Shown here in pieces: positions 13,704 to 21,415 of a stretch of DNA of 32,005 nt. Each line of letters opens with the position of its first letter. The stretch's first letter is position 1. This stretch comes from Bacteroidota bacterium (GTDB lineage: Bacteria > Bacteroidota > Rhodothermia > Rhodothermales > Salinibacteraceae): NCBI GenBank assembly GCA_009908725.1, contig JAAAOT010000265.1:1-32005 (forward strand), read 5' to 3'. The notes beneath the pieces are model-generated. The model saw nothing but the letters and a program-made list of their open reading frames with translations. It made no database searches and was not told where the DNA came from. The translations under genes and the position numbers were made by a program.

Positions 13704-15863
13704 TTACCGGCGTGGGGGGCTCTTCGTGTTTAGCGCTGTGTCATGAACATCCATGTTCAAAACGCGCGCCAAAAACGCGTAGACGTCGGATTGCTCCTCA
13801 ATAATCTTCGACGTCGGCTTTCCCCCGCCGTGTCCCGCCTTGGTTTCCACCCGGAGTAAGATCGGTTCATCCCCGCCCTGTCCCTCCTGCAGCCGGGCTG
13901 CGAACTTATACGAGTGGCCTGGAACGACGCGGTCGTCGGTGTCTGCGGTTGTGATGAGCGTCGCGGGATAGGCCTCACCGTCCTCTACGTTGTGGAGCGG
14001 CGAGTACTCGTAGAGATACTCGAATTGCTCAGGGTCATCGGACGAGCCGTATTCGGGTACCCATGCCCAGCCGATGGTAAATTTGTGATACCGGAGCATG
14101 TCCAGCACGCCCACCGCGACAATCGCTGCGCCGAACAGATCGGGGTTCTGAATGAGAGAAGCGCCGGTCAAGAGGCCGCCATTGGAACCGCCCGCGATAG
14201 CCAGCTTCTCGCTCGCGGTGTATCCTTCCTCGATCAGGTAGCGTCCGGCTGCGGCAAAGTCGTCGAACACGTTCTGCTTGTTCTCGAGCATGCCCGCTTC
14301 GTGCCAGGCCTGCCCGTATTCGCCGCCGCCTCGCAGGTTGGGCACCGCATACACGCCGCCCATCTCAAGCCAGGCGAGACGACCGACCGAAAAGCGCGGT
14401 GTCAGGCTCACGTTAAAGCCGCCGTATCCGTACATCAGCGTCGGATTGGAGCCGTCCATCGAGATTCCCTTCCGGTGGACGATAAACATGGGCACCTCCG
14501 TGCCGTCGTCGCTCGTGTAAAACGCCTGCTTCACGGTGTAGCGGTCGGCGTCGAAGCCCGGAATCTCCGGCTCGCGGAAGACCTGTTCGGTATTGTCGGA
14601 AAGAGAACCGTGGTAGATCGTCGTCGGGTAGGTGTAGGATGCAAATCCGTAGTACACATGGTCGGACTCCGGCGAGGCCGTCATCTGCGTGATGCTACCG
14701 ATCGCGGGAAGCTCGATTTCGCGCTGCTGTGCGCCGTCGAGCGCGTGAACGGTCAGGCGCGCCTTTACATCGTCCAGCGCGTGGACGAGGAACCGGTCTC
14801 CGGCACGCTCGACGTCCTGAAGCACAGCATCGGATTCCGGGATGAGCGTCGTCATTCCCGCCTCCGGATTGCTGACGTCAAAGGCGACGAGGCGCTTGTT
14901 CGGGGCGTCGTCGTTGGTCAGCAGGAAGAAGGTGGACCCGTCGTTCCCGATGAACTCATAGCTCGCCTTCATCTCCTCGATGACCGGCTCGACGGACGCA
15001 TCGGGGTCCTGCAGGTTTTTCACGTACAGCAGGTTCTTCTCGGCCGTCCCCTTCCAGGCTGAGATCACGAGATACGTGCCGTCGTCGCTCACGTCGGCAC
15101 CGAAGCCGATCTTCGGGTCGTCCGGCCGCTCAAAGACGAGGCGATCGTCGGATTGCGGGGTGCCGACCTCGTGATAGAACAGCTTCATCCCTTTCGTCTG
15201 GGCTTCGTAGGCTTCCCCTTCGGCCGGCTCGGGATAGCGCCCGTAGTAAAAGCCGGACCCGTCCGGGGCCCAGGTTGGCTCGCTGAATTTGACCCACTTC
15301 AACTCTTCCTCAAGGTCATTGCCGGTGTCCACATCGCGCACTTTGATCGTGCGCCAGTCCGACCCGCTTTCACTGACGCCGTAGGCGACCTGGTCTCCGG
15401 TCGGGCTCGGCACCATGGAGGAGAGCGCGACCGTTCCGTCCTCGCTCCACTCGTTCGGGTTGAAGAGCACGGACGGCTCTTCGTCGCTTCCGGCCCGCAG
15501 CGTCACGACGACCGGCTGATTCTGGAGGCCCTCATTTCGTTCAAAAAAGAGCCGCTCATTGCGCCGCGTCGGGACGTCGTACTTCGGGTAGTCGAACAGT
15601 TCCGTCATTCGCTCCCGAATCAGATCGCGGCCGTCGATTTCTTCGAGGTACGAGAAGGTCACCTCGTTTTGCTTCTCGATCCAGGCACGAGTGTCATCGG
15701 AATCGAGGTCTTCGAGCCATCGATAGGGGTCGGGTACCTCGGTGCCGTGATACACGTCGACGGTGTCAACCTTGCGCGTATCCGGGTAATCAAGCGGCTG
15801 GCCCACCGAGGGGAGGTGGAGCCAGAGAGCGACGATCAGGGTCAGCGAAAGAAATCGAGCCAT
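13704..15863 (-). CDS. Prolyl oligopeptidase family serine peptidase (S9A), exported
   Basis: A 719-residue peptidase cutting short peptides after proline. I start it at the Met at 15863, which is directly followed by a signal peptide (ARFLSLTLIVALWLHLPSVG), so the enzyme is probably periplasmic; an open frame runs 35 codons further up but is Pro/Arg-rich. The N-terminus shows the family's YPDTRKVDTVDVYHGTEVPDPYRWLEDLDS, then a seven-bladed propeller region (about 70-440) and the alpha/beta hydrolase domain with GSNPTLMYGYGGFNVSLTP, the nucleophile GGSNGG (Ser about 560), the acid in TADTDDRVVPGHSYKFAA (Asp about 643) and the base in KAGHGGGKPTSK (His about 678). All three catalytic residues are present. 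It follows the secreted hypothetical protein gene on the same strand by 119 nt. Confidence 0.95.
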   Translation of the reverse strand: MARFLSLTLIVALWLHLPSVGQPLDYPDTRKVDTVDVYHGTEVPDPYRWLEDLDSDDTRAWIEKQNEVTFSYLEEIDGRDLIRERMTELFDYPKYDVPTRRNERLFFERNEGLQNQPVVVTLRAGSDEEPSVLFNPNEWSEDGTVALSSMVPSPTGDQVAYGVSESGSDWRTIKVRDVDTGNDLEEELKWVKFSEPTWAPDGSGFYYGRYPEPAEGEAYEAQTKGMKLFYHEVGTPQSDDRLVFERPDDPKIGFGADVSDDGTYLVISAWKGTAEKNLLYVKNLQDPDASVEPVIEEMKASYEFIGNDGSTFFLLTNDDAPNKRLVAFDVSNPEAGMTTLIPESDAVLQDVERAGDRFLVHALDDVKARLTVHALDGAQQREIELPAIGSITQMTASPESDHVYYGFASYTYPTTIYHGSLSDNTEQVFREPEIPGFDADRYTVKQAFYTSDDGTEVPMFIVHRKGISMDGSNPTLMYGYGGFNVSLTPRFSVGRLAWLEMGGVYAVPNLRGGGEYGQAWHEAGMLENKQNVFDDFAAAGRYLIEEGYTASEKLAIAGGSNGGLLTGASLIQNPDLFGAAIVAVGVLDMLRYHKFTIGWAWVPEYGSSDDPEQFEYLYEYSPLHNVEDGEAYPATLITTADTDDRVVPGHSYKFAARLQEGQGGDEPILLRVETKAGHGGGKPTSKIIEEQSDVYAFLARVLNMDVHDTALNTKSPPRR

Positions 15864-15982
15864 GAACTTTGGATGCGTTGGGATCGGTGTCGGGGGAGGG
15901 ACGCCGGCGTTTGGTCGGCCGTTCCGGCGGGACGGTGCCTGTGTTGTAAACGGCAGGCTCTGCGTCACGGGTGGAGTTGCGT

Positions 15983-17032
15983 CTACAGCTCATCGCCGCC
16001 GACGTGTTTTTTCTCGAATGAGTCCGCCCTCCGAAAGACGTCGTTCACAACCTGACGGATGTCGGTGGCCGTGGGGTTCGGGGGCGTGTAGGCGGAGTAA
16101 AAGATGCGTATGCGTCCACCGCCGACCTCAAACATTTCGAATCCGCCGTGCGCCGGGCCGTTCGTCAGAAGGGCGTCCCGCAGCGCGGCGCGGTAGGGGG
16201 CAGCCGTCGAGTCGTAGGCGATGGAGAACACCTCGTAGCCGCCGGGACCGCCGGGCTCGTTGGAGGGCGTCGATGCGATCCAGCCCAGCTGGGTACGCGT
16301 GCTGTCGGTCGACAGGATCAGGCGGTAGTCGCCGTCCGCGTCGATGCTATAGTCCCAGCCGATGTCGGAAAGCGTGGCTTCGATGTCCGAGTTGCCTGCT
16401 GTGTTCGCGGTGACGGCGCCCGGAGACGGCTCGGGAAGGGGCGGGAGACTCGCCACACTATCGAGGGGTGCACGGAAGGAGACGCTGTCGAAGAACCGTC
16501 GGGCATCGGTGCTGTCCTGGTTCACGTTCGCCTGTCCAACACCAGCCTGGTACAGCCGATTCCCGATGAGGTAGAACTGCCACGAAAACTGAATTCCCTG
16601 GCGTACAAACGTGACGCGACGTGCGGGATAGTCGCCGACGGAGAACGAATCCATCTCCACCGTGTTGGCCTCCGCGCGATTTGCGGCGACGCGCTCGATA
16701 ACGAACGTGAGAAGGGAGTCTGGATCCCGGGAACTGAGCTCCGAAGCGATGGGGGAGCCGGCCAGGAAATAGGCCTGCATCTCCGCGTCTTCGTACACGA
16801 GCATGTCATTCGACCCGTCATTCTGTTGCGGGCGGTCGGGTTCTCCGGGAAACCGGGCCTGGATGAGCCCTTCCGGGCCGGAGTAGTACGTCCACGATGT
16901 GTCGGATTGTGCGTTCGCGTCAGCCTCGGTGCCGGTTACGTCGCGGTCACCCGTCTGTGCGAATGCCGTCGTGGCGAGAAGGAGAAGATAGACAACGCTG
17001 CAGAGTGCGCGCAGCGGGTGGAGAGAGGGCAT
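15983..17032 (-). CDS. Secreted hypothetical protein with two apparent domains
   Basis: A 349-residue exported protein with a clear signal peptide (ALCSVVYLLLLATTAFAQ, cleavage after FAQ). The first half (about 45-195) has a pattern seen in periplasmic proteins of several phyla: a FPGEP segment, then alternating strands, then LIGNRLYQAGVGQAN and ARRFFDSVSF close to its end. A Pro-rich linker (about 195-210) leads to a second half (about 217-345) with DIGWDYSIDADGDYRLIL, TQLGWIAS, GYEVFSIAYDS, ALLTNGPAHGGFEMFEV and a final helix RQVVNDVFRRADSFEKKH. That arrangement resembles the YbjN/CesT-like chaperone fold, but this comparison is from pattern only. It lies between DUF445 (81 nt) and the peptidase gene (119 nt), all on the minus strand, so it may share their transcript. 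Confidence 0.75.
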   Translation of the reverse strand: MPSLHPLRALCSVVYLLLLATTAFAQTGDRDVTGTEADANAQSDTSWTYYSGPEGLIQARFPGEPDRPQQNDGSNDMLVYEDAEMQAYFLAGSPIASELSSRDPDSLLTFVIERVAANRAEANTVEMDSFSVGDYPARRVTFVRQGIQFSWQFYLIGNRLYQAGVGQANVNQDSTDARRFFDSVSFRAPLDSVASLPPLPEPSPGAVTANTAGNSDIEATLSDIGWDYSIDADGDYRLILSTDSTRTQLGWIASTPSNEPGGPGGYEVFSIAYDSTAAPYRAALRDALLTNGPAHGGFEMFEVGGGRIRIFYSAYTPPNPTATDIRQVVNDVFRRADSFEKKHVGGDEL

Positions 17033-17113
17033 GTTACGAGTACGGTCTAAAGGAAGGGGGATGCCGCAAGGTAACCGACCGACCTCAGGAATGCCACGCC
17101 CGGGTGAGACGCC

Positions 17114-18334
17114 TCACGGATGCGTGCTTTCCGACCGCATCTGGAAGAGAACCTCATCGAGTGCCCACACGGCGGGCACGATCACGGCGAGTCCGATGAG
17201 GGACGCGACCGGCGCCCAGATGACGAGGCCTCCGACTACGCCCAGCACGCCGCCGAGGTATTTGATGTAGTTAAGCTGCTCATTCGTTGTTCGCTTGAGC
17301 AGATTCTCGAGCTGGCGCTCGTCGTACGCCCGGACATTCTCCAGAACGATTTTCTGGATGTTGATGGATTCAACGAACCGGAGGACGAGCTGCGTCAGGA
17401 GGACCTCGATTTCGCCCGCGCGGCGCTCGAGCTGTTCAGGAAGGTGGTCCAGGTAGGGCATCGCTTCGTCCAGGATGGGGCCGACCGCTTCCGGAAGCTG
17501 AGCCACGGCTTCGTCGAGACGCTTCTGGAAGGCGTCCTCCCCGACGGTGCGATAGACGCGCAGGGCGAGGCCCGGCAGACCTTCCCCGACGTTCTTTTCG
17601 ATCTGCGCCTCCGTGAAGTTGACGATGCGTTCGTGCACCTCCGGCGAGGAAAGCACCTCGCGGAAATAGTCTTCGAGGAGCGACTTGAGCTCGGATCGGA
17701 ACGCGGGGTCCTCGGTCACGTCCCGCGTGATCGACAGCGCCAGATCGCGGTACCGCGACGTGAGATCGCTATCGTGGATCTTCTGGATGATGATCTCCTC
17801 ATTGATGAGCTCGTCGGAGACGGCCTGAGCCAGGCGCCAGGCGACGCGCTCGCGCTGCGCAGGAATGACGCCCTGCCCGACCAGGGGTCGAGGCTGGCGC
17901 GGCTGGAAGAGCATCGTGAGGGCCAGCCAGTTCGTGAGAAACCCGATCATGCCGCTCACGGACGTGATCCGAAGGAGGCCCTCCACGATGATCGTATGAC
18001 CGAAAAGCGTGAGGCGCGTGTCGGGGAAGTCCCATGCGAACGAGAACCCAAAGACGGCAAGCAAGACCCATGGTACCGCCCGCAGGATCGGGAGCCAGCG
18101 CGCATAGCTGCCGGTCTGGCGCGGTGGTTCATCGAGCGGCTCGTCGCTCTCGTCCCCTCTCGGCATGTGCCGCTGCACCGTCGCAACCAGAAGCCGTCGC
18201 AGGCGCCCGGTCCGCGTAGGGGGGACGGCCGGCACGCTGACGGACGAGCCGGAATCGTCTTCAGGCGTAGACGTCGATCGGCCCTCACCCGCCGCCGACC
18301 GATTCGGTGCCGAAGATGTATCCTGGTTCGCCAT
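17114..18334 (-). CDS. DUF445 family membrane protein
   Basis: A 406-residue protein of the DUF445 family (function unknown; related to Bacillus YheB-type proteins). The N-terminal ~80 residues are a disordered Ser/Pro/Arg-rich extension not usual in the family. Membrane segments lie near 86-104 (AVPWVLLAVFGFSFAW) and 120-140 region with the family signature GMIGFLTNWLALTMLFQP and GQGVIPAQRERVAWRLA. A long helical, charged domain (about 170-350) follows, and the C-terminus has LNYIKYLGGVLGVVGGLVI, which with the final hydrophobic stretch forms one or two more membrane helices. It lies 126 nt downstream of mlaD on the same strand, so its expression may follow the transporter; a link to envelope lipid transport is only a positional guess. 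Confidence 0.9.
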   Translation of the reverse strand: MANQDTSSAPNRSAAGEGRSTSTPEDDSGSSVSVPAVPPTRTGRLRRLLVATVQRHMPRGDESDEPLDEPPRQTGSYARWLPILRAVPWVLLAVFGFSFAWDFPDTRLTLFGHTIIVEGLLRITSVSGMIGFLTNWLALTMLFQPRQPRPLVGQGVIPAQRERVAWRLAQAVSDELINEEIIIQKIHDSDLTSRYRDLALSITRDVTEDPAFRSELKSLLEDYFREVLSSPEVHERIVNFTEAQIEKNVGEGLPGLALRVYRTVGEDAFQKRLDEAVAQLPEAVGPILDEAMPYLDHLPEQLERRAGEIEVLLTQLVLRFVESINIQKIVLENVRAYDERQLENLLKRTTNEQLNYIKYLGGVLGVVGGLVIWAPVASLIGLAVIVPAVWALDEVLFQMRSESTHP

Positions 18335-18398
18335 GTACGGAAGACGACAGCAGAGAAGGGGGCCTCAATTGCGATGCGGTAAGCCGGTTCGCCCCGGA

Positions 18399-18456
18399 CC
18401 TGAACCGTTGAGCCGTGTTTGCTGACCCGTGAACGCTAAAGCCTGAGCGTTGAACC
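18399..18456 (-). repeat. Short degenerate repeat just downstream of mlaD
   Basis: On the minus strand GGTTCAACGCTCAGG (18456-18442) and GGCTCAACGGTTCAGG (18414-18399) are near-copies, with a third poorer copy between them (around 18443-18427). AACGCT/AGCGTT within the region can also form a 6-bp stem. It begins 4 nt after the mlaD stop codon and has no poly-T tail, so it is not a standard terminator. Confidence 0.5.
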
Positions 18457-18460
18457 TTCG

Positions 18461-19411
18461 CTAAAACACCTTTACGAGGGTCATGTCGTCCAGGTATTTG
18501 TTCGGGTTATCCTGCAGGTCCCTGAGCAGACGGTTTGCCTCGACGGCGGCGGAGTCAAGCCGGTTGTAGAGACTCGGATCGTTGATGAGGCGTCCAGCCG
18601 TGCCGTTGCCGTTGTTCAGCTTATTCGTGATTTCGCCCAGGTTGGTGGTTGACCGTTCGAGGTTCGAGAGGTTGCGGTCGAGCTTGTCGAGCGACCGGTT
18701 GAGGCGCGCCATGATCACGCCGAGGTTGTTTTCCGAAAGCGAGTCCTCGGCGGCTTGCGTTTCGCCGGATAGACGCCGGAGGTCGGCGGTGACGGCTTCG
18801 AGGTTCGAGATCGTTTTCCCGAGTGCGTCCCCGTCGGTGGCCTGCTCCAGGTTGCGGCTGGTTTGCTCGAGCGCGCTGATGAGCTGATTCAGGTTGCTCG
18901 TGGGGTTGCTGACCTTCTGACTGAGGGCCTGCATTGCGATGCTGGCGTCGGTCAGCGTGGAGTCTGCGCGGGAGACGAGGCGCGGTCCGGCGTCTTTTAG
19001 CTGTCCGAGGATGTCGCCCTCCGGCGGTCCCGGCAACGTGGAGCCCGGTTCGATCGGCGGGTTGCTGGCGGGGCCGGGCGTGATCGAAAGCTTCACGCCG
19101 CTCAGCGCACTGAACCCGGATGCTTCCGCGTACGAGCCCTGCGGGACCTTCACGTCCTCCTCGATGCGGAAAACGACGCGAACGACCTGGTCCGCAAGGT
19201 CGAGCCGTACGGTTTCGACGGTGCCGACGTTGACCCCTTTCATCTGAACGGGATTGCCGCCCACGAGACCGCCGGCGTCCTGGAACTCCGTCTTCAGCAC
19301 GTAGCTGCTTTTGAAGATCGGGACGTTCTGGAAGAACCGGAGTCCGGCGAAGAACACGATCGCCGCAACGACGATCGAGATGCCGACCTTAATTTCTTTG
19401 CTGTAAGTCAT
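18461..19411 (-). CDS. mlaD: MlaD/MCE-domain lipid transport substrate-binding protein
   Basis: A 316-residue membrane-anchored MCE protein that forms the hexameric lipid-binding ring of a phospholipid ABC transporter. From the Met at 19411: a short cytoplasmic start YSKEIKVG, one membrane helix (about 10-27, ISIVVAAIVFFAGLRFF), the MCE domain (about 38-115, VLKTEFQDAGGLVGGNPVQM, KGVNVGTVETVRL, VPQGSYAEASGFSALSGVKL), then a long helical coiled-coil tail (about 140-300) rich in LNQLISALEQTSRNLEQ and LNRSLDKLDRNLSNLERSTTNL repeats. This is longer than E. coli MlaD (about 180) and like the long-tailed forms of other phyla. An open frame continues upstream to 19585 but is Arg/Thr-rich. It is the third gene of the operon, 85 nt after mlaF; no mlaC or mlaB gene is seen next to it. 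Confidence 0.93.
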   Translation of the reverse strand: MTYSKEIKVGISIVVAAIVFFAGLRFFQNVPIFKSSYVLKTEFQDAGGLVGGNPVQMKGVNVGTVETVRLDLADQVVRVVFRIEEDVKVPQGSYAEASGFSALSGVKLSITPGPASNPPIEPGSTLPGPPEGDILGQLKDAGPRLVSRADSTLTDASIAMQALSQKVSNPTSNLNQLISALEQTSRNLEQATDGDALGKTISNLEAVTADLRRLSGETQAAEDSLSENNLGVIMARLNRSLDKLDRNLSNLERSTTNLGEITNKLNNGNGTAGRLINDPSLYNRLDSAAVEANRLLRDLQDNPNKYLDDMTLVKVF

Positions 19412-19496
19412 GCGGGGAGTCCGCGAGCGAAAGAGAGCGAAAAAGTGGAACCGATACCGCGAGGGGGCCGGCGGACCGGTGGTACGCCGATCTGTA

Positions 19497-20273
19497 CTAC
19501 GGCTGACCGCGCTGGGTCGCCGTGGCGCGAAGGGGATCGCCGACGTGGTACTCGTTGGCCTTGACGAACCGATCGAGCGTTTCATCCGGCTGGCCGTGAA
19601 TGTCGTTCACGGGTCCGACCCAGTGTAAATGGCAGTTGTGCAGGAATGCGGCCCGGTCGGCGATGGAAAATACGGAGTGCATGTCGTGTGTGACGACGAC
19701 GCTCGTGACGCTGAGCTCCTCCGACAGCTGACTGATCAGCTCGTCGATGGTGTTCGACGTTTCGGGGTCGAGGCCGCTCGTCGGCTCGTCGTACAGCATG
19801 TAGCGCGGCTCGAGAGCGATGGCGCGCGCCAGGGCGACGCGTTTCCGCATCCCGCCGGACAGCTCCGACGGTTTCTTCGGGCCGACATCCGACAATCGCA
19901 CCAGGTCCAGGCACTCGTGAACGCGATCTCGAATGGCGTCGTCCGACATCGTAGTAAAGTACTCGAGCGGGAAGGCGATATTCTCGAACGACGTCATCGA
20001 GTCGAACAGCGCGCCTCCCTGAAAGAGCACCCCGAACTGCTGCCGGATCTCGCGAAGCTCCTCGTAGGGAATCTCGCCGATGTCCACATCGTCGACAAGG
20101 ACGCGGCCTTGATCGGGTTTCAGCAGGCCGACCAGGTGCTTCATCAGCACGCTTTTGCCGGAACCGGAGCGTCCGATTATAGCGATGGTTTCGCCATCCT
20201 CGATCTCCAGGTCGACCTCCTTGAGCACTTCGAGGTCGCCAAAGCTCTTGTATAAGTTTTCGACCTGAATCAT
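19497..20273 (-). CDS. mlaF: MlaF-type ABC transporter ATP-binding protein
   Basis: A 258-residue ATPase powering the MlaE permease at the inner membrane. From the Met at 20273 (IQVENLYKSFGDLEVL, the usual start): Walker A GRSGSGKS at 34-41, Q-loop VLFQGGALFDSMT (about 82-94; the GALFDS signature is characteristic of Mla/Mce ATPases), signature LSGGM at 138-142, Walker B YMLYDEPTSGLDP at 158-170, and switch His in VVVTHDMHS. The open frame upstream to 20531 is Ser/Arg-rich and antiparallel to mlaE, so I exclude it. The gap from mlaE is 40 nt. Confidence 0.95.
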   Translation of the reverse strand: MIQVENLYKSFGDLEVLKEVDLEIEDGETIAIIGRSGSGKSVLMKHLVGLLKPDQGRVLVDDVDIGEIPYEELREIRQQFGVLFQGGALFDSMTSFENIAFPLEYFTTMSDDAIRDRVHECLDLVRLSDVGPKKPSELSGGMRKRVALARAIALEPRYMLYDEPTSGLDPETSNTIDELISQLSEELSVTSVVVTHDMHSVFSIADRAAFLHNCHLHWVGPVNDIHGQPDETLDRFVKANEYHVGDPLRATATQRGQP

Positions 20274-20313
20274 GCGGTGCGGGTACGGCGAGCGGGGAAA
20301 AGCGTCGCGAGGG

Positions 20314-21117
20314 TCAGAGCAGCGTGACGGCGAGCAAGAGGTCGGCAATGAGGATAAAGACGCAGCTCTGCACGGCGGCTTCGGTGGTCGAGTCGCCCAC
20401 TCCTTCCGCTCCGCCGCTGGTGTAGTATCCCTTGTAGCACGCGACGGACGTGATAATGAATCCGAAGGTGAAGGACTTGATGAGGCCGAAGAAGGGGTCG
20501 AACGGCTTGAAGAACTGCCGCGCGCCGTCAATGAACTCCTGTGCGCTGAGAAAGCCTCCCGCCGAGCCGATCAGCACGCCTCCTCCGATGCCGATCAGGC
20601 ATGCGGCCACGTAGAGCACGGGAAACATGATGATGCCGGCCAGCACGCGGGGGAGGATGAGGAAGCTGATGGAGTTGAGCCCCATCGCCTCCAGCGCATC
20701 GATCTGTTCGGAAACGCGCATCGTGCCCAGCTCGGCCGCAATGCGGGCACCGACGCGGCCGGCGAGGATGAACCCCGTGATGACGGCCGCCAGCTCGAGC
20801 ATCATCGAGGGGACGACGATCGAGCCGATGATCGTATTGGGGATGAACGACGTTTCGAGCTGATACGCCGTCTGCACCGTCAGCACCGCGCCGGAAAACG
20901 CGGCCGCCAGCGCGGTGATGGGCAGCGAGTCGATCCCGATGCGCACCATCTGCGTAACCAGGTTTCCCCAGTACGTGCGAACCTCATCCAACGAGGTAAA
21001 GGCGCGGGTAAGCAGCAGGATGTACCGCCCGAGCGTGTAGAACGGGGCGAGAAGACGGTCGGCCACCGGACGCGGGTCGTTGAGAGTCAGATCGCGGGAA
21101 AAAGGGCACGCGTGCAT
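20314..21117 (-). CDS. mlaE: MlaE-type ABC transporter permease
   Basis: A 267-residue inner-membrane permease that couples MlaF ATP hydrolysis to phospholipid movement between inner membrane and MlaD. The family pattern is clear: YWGNLVTQMVRIGIDSLPITAL, FSGAVLTVQTAYQL, SIVVPSMMLELAAVITGFILAGRVGARIAAELGTMRVSEQIDALEAMG (the coupling region, about 120-165), a run of membrane helices, then FFKPFDPFFGLIKSFTFGFIITSVACYKGYYTSGGAEGVG and TTEAAVQSCVFILIADLLL at the end. First gene of the mlaE-mlaF-mlaD operon and divergent from radA across 298 nt. Direction of lipid transport is not decided by sequence. Confidence 0.95.
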   Translation of the reverse strand: MHACPFSRDLTLNDPRPVADRLLAPFYTLGRYILLLTRAFTSLDEVRTYWGNLVTQMVRIGIDSLPITALAAAFSGAVLTVQTAYQLETSFIPNTIIGSIVVPSMMLELAAVITGFILAGRVGARIAAELGTMRVSEQIDALEAMGLNSISFLILPRVLAGIIMFPVLYVAACLIGIGGGVLIGSAGGFLSAQEFIDGARQFFKPFDPFFGLIKSFTFGFIITSVACYKGYYTSGGAEGVGDSTTEAAVQSCVFILIADLLLAVTLL

Positions 21118-21415
21118 CGTTGCGTGACATCGAACAAGGTACAGGTTAGCATGGACGGCGTGTCCGTTCCGTCCCGTGAATACGTTGCAAAGGAGGGCAA
21201 ATTCGCCCCGTCACATGTTACAATCGTACGTTTTCGGGCCACCGGGCGACACAACGTTGACAGATCTGATGCGTATCCTCGACGTGTAACCCGGACCGAC
21301 GCGAAATGCTTAAACGTGCATTACATCCACGGTAAACCGGGCGACTAGCATGTAAGTTCGCGGCCTGCGAAGATGCCGGTCGCCCCCCGCCTTGTTTCGA
21401 TCCCTACTGCCGACC
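21118..21415. other. Divergent intergenic region between mlaE and radA
   Basis: This 298-nt region must hold promoters for both directions. A TTGACA at 21257-21262 points toward radA, but no good -10 box lies 16-18 nt after it, so I do not call a promoter. No hairpins or repeats stand out. Confidence 0.4.

Noticed and set aside
13914-15062. Long open frame (382 codons) on the plus strand opposite the prolyl oligopeptidase
   Set aside because: It lies wholly inside a gene with all catalytic motifs; the product is Arg/Val/His-rich and unlike any protein.
17120-18382. Long open frame (420 codons) on the plus strand opposite DUF445
   Set aside because: It mirrors the clearly conserved DUF445 gene; its translation is Arg/Asp/His-rich with no domain, typical of antisense frames in GC-rich DNA.
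21257-21290. TTGACA box upstream of radA as a promoter
   Set aside because: No acceptable -10 hexamer lies 16-18 nt downstream.
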